Shown piece by piece: positions 58,700-64,000 of a stretch of DNA of 64,000 nucleotides. The first letter of the stretch is position 1; every line of letters begins with the position of its first letter. The DNA comes from Plicaturopsis crispa FD-325 SS-3 (Eukaryota > Basidiomycota > Agaricomycetes > Amylocorticiales > Amylocorticiaceae), in contig KN832565.1 in NCBI GenBank assembly GCA_000827205.1, forward strand, positions 920,905-984,904. Reading direction: 5' to 3'. Under the pieces are notes generated by a model, which was not told the DNA's origin, ran no database searches, and worked only from the letters and a program-made list of their open reading frames with translations. The position numbers and the translations under genes were made by a program.

Positions 58700-58975
58700 C
58701 CGCGGGCGGCCCAGTTGAGTCAGGTCTACTTTGGGAAATTATCTTGACACAGCTAGGCAATCGATATCTTCTTGACCAGTCGCGACGCGCTCGTTTCAAT
58801 TTCAAGTCGTTGCTCTTAGAAACTGTGGCTTGAACCGATACCGTCAGCGGTCGCTTGTATCACTAACATATGGTGACATCCGCTTCTCATCTGCATAAAT
58901 ACGCAGCCAGTAAGTCCCGTCACTTATCAATCATCCCCCTTCGACACCATTAATCGACACTGATTAACCTCTATC
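58700..58975. promoter_or_regulatory. Divergent promoter, SMN / oxidoreductase
   Basis: 276 bp between two divergent start codons. A TATA-like CATAAATA lies at about 58894-58901, some 75-80 bp upstream of the oxidoreductase start. Confidence 0.45.
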
Positions 58976-60599
58976 ATGTCCAGCATCCTAAGTCGCGAAT
59001 ATCATCTTTCCAAGGTTCGCAAGAGTCTTTCATATGTTTCACTAGATTTATGATGACCCAACGTGCGTTTTTTAGTTCGACGGCATCCATGACCTCGCCA
59101 TATCAGAGGTCCCTCTCCCACAGATCAGAGGGACAGAAGTCCTGGTCAAGATACATGCCGTATCCTTGAACGTGCCTATCCTAACCCTGTTCAATTCTGT
59201 CGAACGAATGCTCACGTCGAATTTATGTTCCCAGTTTCGCGATCTCAATGTAATCACGGGAACGTATCCCTTACCGTGAGCCATCTCTATCTCATCTGTC
59301 TCTGTTTGACGGTGTTAACGGTGTCGTTGTATGCAGCGTCAAGGCCAATGTAATCCCTACGTCTGACAGTGCCGGCAAAATCGTCGCTCTCGGGGCCGAC
59401 GTCCTCGCCTCGAAGAAGTGGGCGATAGGCGACCGCGTCTGTGCCAATTTTGCTCTCGATCATTTGCACGGGGATACGTCGGCTGCAATTCAAGGGACCT
59501 CCTTGGGTGCGCCCGTAGATGGCGTGTTGGCAGAGTACAAGGCATTTCCTGCTCACGTAGATTCATGCGTCTTTGCCTTGCCGTATACTACGACTGACTG
59601 TCCTCCGTGGCCAGGCTCTCGTCAAGATACCGGATCAGTTATCATACGAAGAAGCATCGACCCTCCCGTATGTCTTACCTTATGGTTCATACCCCGTGTT
59701 CCGCTCATTTCGTGGACTGGTACAGTTGCGCTGCATTGACGGCGTATAACGCCCTTTTAGGGCCCGTGCCTCTCAAAGGCGGAGACACGGTTCTAGTGCA
59801 GGGGACAGGTGGTGTTTCCATGTAAGTTCTCGTGTTCTATCTATGTCTCGCCTGAAGTGCTTATGAAGTGGCCAACCGCGGTCATATAGATTCGCCTTGC
59901 AGATCGCAGTCGCCTCTGGTGCGACTGTCATTGCGACGTCCTCCTCCGACGCGAAGCTACAGGTTGCTAAATCGCTCGGGGCGCACCACCTTATCAACTA
60001 CAAGAAAACCCCCGACTGGCATAATGAGGTTTTGAGGATTGTACGTTCCCCTGTTTGTCGCTCGTTCGAGGCGGGGCTAATTCGAATGCGGTCTCGTAAA
60101 ATCCGCACCAGACAAATGGTGTCGGTGTAGATCACGTCGTGGAAGTAGGTGGCTCTGGAACTATGGCCAAGACCGTACAGGCTGTCCGGTATGACGGCTG
60201 GGTGCACGCCATTGGATACGTTGCAGAGGTACGTTTTGACCGCTGTCGACGTCACGGTGTTATACATACTTATTGATCGTTCGCAACGCAAGGGCGGCGA
60301 CGAAGTGAACATCGCGATGAGCGCTATCGTGAAAGCGTTCACCCTTCGCGGTATCCAGATCGGTTCCGTTGCCCAGTGAGTCGAGTCGGCACCCCCTTAC
60401 ACATTCATTGTACACGGAATTCATTGAACTTCTGACTTGCATGGGCAGATTCGAAGACTTGATGAAGCTGGTCACGGCGGCGGATATCCGACCGGTCATT
60501 GATAAAGTTTTTGACTTCGAGGACGCGGGCAAGGCGTACGAGCATCTGCAGTCGCAGGCGCATGTGGGGAAGGTGGTTATCAAGGTTTCTAGGGATTGA
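58976..60599 (+). CDS. Zinc-less medium-chain NAD(P)H oxidoreductase (quinone-reductase-like)
   Basis: Medium-chain dehydrogenase/reductase family enzyme. Several exons from 58976 ([16 protein letters not shown]) to the TGA at 60597-60599 give about 350 aa. The GroES-like N-terminal domain includes [13 protein letters not shown] and [11 protein letters not shown], the usual SLNFRD block of the quinone oxidoreductase branch. The Rossmann domain has [17 protein letters not shown], close to the GTGGVS nucleotide-binding pattern. The catalytic zinc ligands of alcohol dehydrogenases (Cys and His near the N-terminus) and the four structural cysteines are not evident, so it should be zinc-free. Substrate is unknown. 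Introns interrupt near 59275-59340, 59660-59735 and 59822-59890, among others. Confidence 0.85.
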
Positions 60600-60736
60600 A
60601 TAAATGGCGAGGATCGGCGGGTGGACCATGCGCCGCAATTTACGGCGGGAGTTACTCCGAGTCTGGTCTCACTCACAGGATTATCAGCGAGGGGGAGATA
60701 GTATCCAATCATATTCATATAACACCATTTAGTGGT

Positions 60737-61564
60737 ATTATGCCTTGGACAACTTTACATGCTTCTCGTCGATTTCTGAGTTCGCTCTGAGAGGGACGCC
60801 AATGGCCTCGTGTTTTTCGGGCGTCAAGCCCTTGATCAACTCGCGGTGAGCCTGCACATCAAGGGAGGGTCAGTATCTCAAAGCGAAAGAAAGCGACTGC
60901 AAGCATGAATACATACCTCAACAGATGTCCAGCCCACAACAAATATCAACGTGTCATCCTTCTCCACCGACGGGCCATACGCCGCCCCTCGCACTCCCGG
61001 CGTCTCCTCACTACTAATCTTCGCGAGGATCCCGTCCACGACGTCCTTCGACCCGCCCGCCTTGACGGTGAAGACGGATAGTTCCGTCGCGGGAGCGGAG
61101 AGCGCCGCGGTGGGGTCGGCGGTGAAGTTGGCGTGGATGATGGAGTGCGGGCCTGTGATTGTGGGCTTGAAGAGCTCGAAGAGGGACGCGTAGACGGCGG
61201 GGGAGTCGATTAGCGCTTGGTGGTTCTCGAATGCCTCCCATACTGCGACCGTGCAAGGTAGATTTATGATATTGATATTGCGGCGATCAGCATTGAGTGG
61301 CAGCTTGGTTGTTGATGAATGATATTTTACTTACCGACAAACAGGTATCCGACGGCGGGGTCTTCAACCTGAACGCCGTGATAGAAACTGTAGCAGCCCT
61401 TTAGGTTTGACTACACAGCGCAATTGAACGTGTAGATGAGGATGGGAGACTCACCTGATTAAACCGGCTTCCTTGCTCAACGCGTCTGCGAATGGCTTCA
61501 TTATCGACTAATCTGCACGATACGCCTCAGACGTCGGGAACGTGCAGATTTCAGTGACTGTCAT
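60737..61564 (-). CDS. Small ABM/dimeric alpha-beta-barrel-type protein with an in-frame TAG
   Basis: Looks like a small ferredoxin-like-fold protein of the antibiotic-biosynthesis-monooxygenase type that is common in mushrooms. The predicted start is MTVTEICTFPTSEAY at 61564. Codon 19 reads TAG (61508-61510), just before SIMKPFADALSKEAG, which continues in the same frame and matches the rest of the protein. Three introns follow (beginning near 61457, 61334 and 60917), with conserved SFYHGVQVEDP and LFVVWEAFENHQALIDSP, ending at TAA 60737-60739. Either the gene has a recent nonsense change, or translation starts at the in-frame ATG at 61501 and the first strand is lost, or the base call is wrong. 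I could not tell which. The second half looks like a tandem partner of the same fold. Confidence 0.6.
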
Positions 61565-62110
61565 GGTGCCAGCTGTTGAAGTGTTGGATGAAGAGAATGC
61601 TAGGGGGGTTGTCGGGGAACCAGTGGTTTGCTCAACGACATCGTTGCGGATATGGTTTATATGGTATAATCTGTTTCAAGGAGTCGGTCAGCTAGGATCA
61701 GTGTTTTGGTAGACCATGGGAAAAGATATGGACCATGGAGAAGAAGGTGTCGTCGTTGGCGAGTAAATAATGAAAGTGTGCATACTGCTTGAACTATCAT
61801 GAGTTGCCGCTCCCGGAGATCGAGCGTATCGTAAACGTCAACGACCTTCGTCAAGGGCTGCCTGGGTCAGGCGGTCGAGGGATGTAGGCTGCAGGTCAAC
61901 GCGGAAGCGTAGTTGACGAATCGTGATTTCGCAGAGAGAAATGCTCAAAAGTTCGCAGGCATGCCAAAACGAACTCGAATACTTCAGCCACAGCAATCTA
62001 TATGACTCGACACTCACGAGGACGACGAGTTTGCAGGAATGCAGTCGATAGGTTGGTATAGATAATACAGAGTGCTACAATACAACAGCAAAAATCGAGT
62101 GGAAACAGAT
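61565..62110. other. Intergenic region, ABM gene to H2B
   Basis: 546 bp upstream of the ABM-type gene and downstream of the H2B stop codon. It should hold the promoter of the former and the 3' end of H2B. Small open frames show nothing recognisable, and I see no RNA gene. Confidence 0.5.
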
Positions 62111-62718
62111 CTACTTCGCACCCGCACTCGAGAACTGTCGACATGATTAGCATGGATTGCAAGACTTAGGAGCGAGGACGTACTTTGGTGACAGACTTGG
62201 TGCCCTCGGAGATGGCATGCTTCGCGAGCTCTCCCGGTAGAATAAGGCGTACAGATGTTTGGATCTCGCGGGACGAGATGGTGGACTTTTTCGAGTATGC
62301 GGCGAGTTCTGAGGAAGGACGTCAGACACGGTGAGGACAGAGTACTTGGGTTAACGTACTAGATGCTTCGCCTGCAATACGCTCAAAGATGTCGTTGACG
62401 AAGGAGTTGAGAATGGCCATGGCCTTGTTCGAGATACCCGTGTCAGGGTGGACCTGCTTCAGGACTGCATAAGCGTTGTATGTTAGCACCGCCGCTGGAC
62501 CTTGCGATTAGAGAGGGCTCACCCTTGTAGATGTACGAGGAGTAGGTCTCCTTGCGAGTCTTCTTGCGCTTCTTCTTTTCGCCGTCAGCAGGCGCCGATG
62601 TTTTCTTCGCACCGCTGGTCTTTTTCGCAGCCTTGTCGGTCGTCTTTGCGGGCGACTTGGAGGCAGCGGTAGTGGAAGGGGCTTTGCCGCCGGTGGTCGA
62701 TGCAGGTTTAGGGGCCAT
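62111..62718 (-). CDS. HTB1: Histone H2B
   Basis: Core histone of the nucleosome. Four exons starting at 62718. The Lys/Ala/Ser-rich N-terminal tail ([20 protein letters not shown]) is followed by [17 protein letters not shown], then after an intron [19 protein letters not shown] and the [16 protein letters not shown] block. The next exon has [20 protein letters not shown] and [20 protein letters not shown]. The last exon is very short and encodes FSSAGAK before TAG (62111-62113); the residue before SSAGAK is usually Tyr. The lysine at SVTK marks the ubiquitination site K120/K123 region. It is divergent from H2A. Confidence 0.95.
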
Positions 62719-62976
62719 TGCGAAAATAAAGTGAAAAGTCGACGACGACGGTGGTGGTGGTTTGAGAGAGAGCGAGGCGAGGGTGAGGAGATCGAAGGGC
62801 TACTTAGATAATATAAGGCTGTGGCTGTGCTGAATTAACGCGGTTTTCGTTGAACGCAATAAACGCGCGTGCACGTGACCATTCGAGTCGTATAAGACGT
62901 CGAGCCACTCGGCCTGCGTCTCTTCCTTCCTCCCACATCCATCCCACTCGACCACCACCACCCTTTCAAACTCAAC
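62719..62976. promoter_or_regulatory. Shared divergent promoter of H2B and H2A
   Basis: 258 bp between the two start codons. TATA-like sequences face both ways: TATAAGA at about 62891-62897 (some 80 bp before H2A) and ATATAAGG at about 62811-62818, which reads CCTTATAT toward H2B (some 93 bp before its start). This is the usual arrangement for coordinated S-phase histone expression. Confidence 0.65.
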
Positions 62977-63558
<582 letters not shown>

Positions 63559-64000
63559 ATGGGTGGATGTTTTCTCTGTTGCGCCTTTTTGTGTCTCGTC
63601 TGTCACTGTATCGGTCCTGTATTTTGTAAGTTATATTCAGCTTATCTCTCACTGCACATAATCGAGGCGGACATGCTTTTCCTCGTTTGCTTTGGCCTGC
63701 TTTTGAGTGACTACGATAAGTGTGCGACGCTTGCACTATTATTCAGTATAAATGTTGCTGTGTTTGTTTTCTGGCGGCCTGTTCCCCGATCTCAGTGCAC
63801 GGACCTACGCAGACTCAGACCTGATGCCAACCTCGTTTCGTCGGGAGCTCGCGGCTCGTGTACCATCGTCCACTTTCCGTTGAGTATCTGCACAGACGCC
63901 TTGTCAAGTACTCTTGTAGACCAGGACACCATTTCACAATAGATATATGCCTTGACATTATGTCGAAGATAGAGATTGTACATGCACGACGAAAGCCGTA
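63559..64000. other. Region downstream of H2A
   Basis: 442 bp after the H2A stop codon to the window edge. It holds the H2A transcript end. Only unremarkable short open frames are present. Confidence 0.5.

Overview
This is a eukaryotic nuclear window, most likely from an agaricomycete (mushroom-forming) basidiomycete. Genes are densely packed on both strands and split by many introns of about 45-70 bp with GT..AG ends. Protein families typical of Agaricomycetes are present: a DUF6589 protein, a RecQ-like helicase with a DECH box, a TRANK1-like UvrD/TPR protein, and an expanded 7-helix membrane family with a microexon. All calls come from reading the sequence; no database search was run.

Left part (1-35.7 kb) is ordinary gene-rich host DNA. 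In order: DBP3 RNA helicase (+), an oxysterol-binding protein (+), a 1,928-aa disordered/coiled-coil protein (-), an unrecognised 285-aa protein (-), DOT1 histone methyltransferase (-), a TDP2-like phosphodiesterase (-), a 2-oxoglutarate oxygenase (+), a 7-helix membrane protein (-), the NIC96/Nup93 nucleoporin (-), an ABC half-transporter (+) and a very large UvrD-helicase/TPR protein (-).

Middle part (36.0-52.8 kb) is one mobile element carrying another. A DNA transposon (36019-52758) has perfect 101-bp terminal inverted repeats and an exact 9-bp target-site duplication. It holds two convergent genes whose stop codons abut: a DUF6589 gene, which I infer is the transposase, and a RecQ-type DNA helicase. 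A young Ty3/Gypsy chromodomain retrotransposon (38643-48812) with identical 201-bp LTRs and a 5-bp target duplication is nested in the DUF6589 coding region. The DUF6589 + RecQ + TIR unit is the main discovery candidate. It sits in what was a divergent promoter of about 0.5 kb between the UvrD/TPR gene and a Rab8/SEC4 gene.

Right part (52.9-64 kb) returns to host genes: SEC4/Rab8 GTPase (+), ARP5 of the INO80 complex (-), an SMN orthologue (-), a zinc-less medium-chain oxidoreductase (+), an ABM-type small protein with an in-frame TAG (-), and a divergent H2B/H2A histone pair. Several genes serve nuclear functions (ARP5, DOT1, H2A/H2B, NIC96, SMN, DBP3). They are not organised as a functional cluster, and no operon, CRISPR array, rRNA or convincing tRNA gene was seen.
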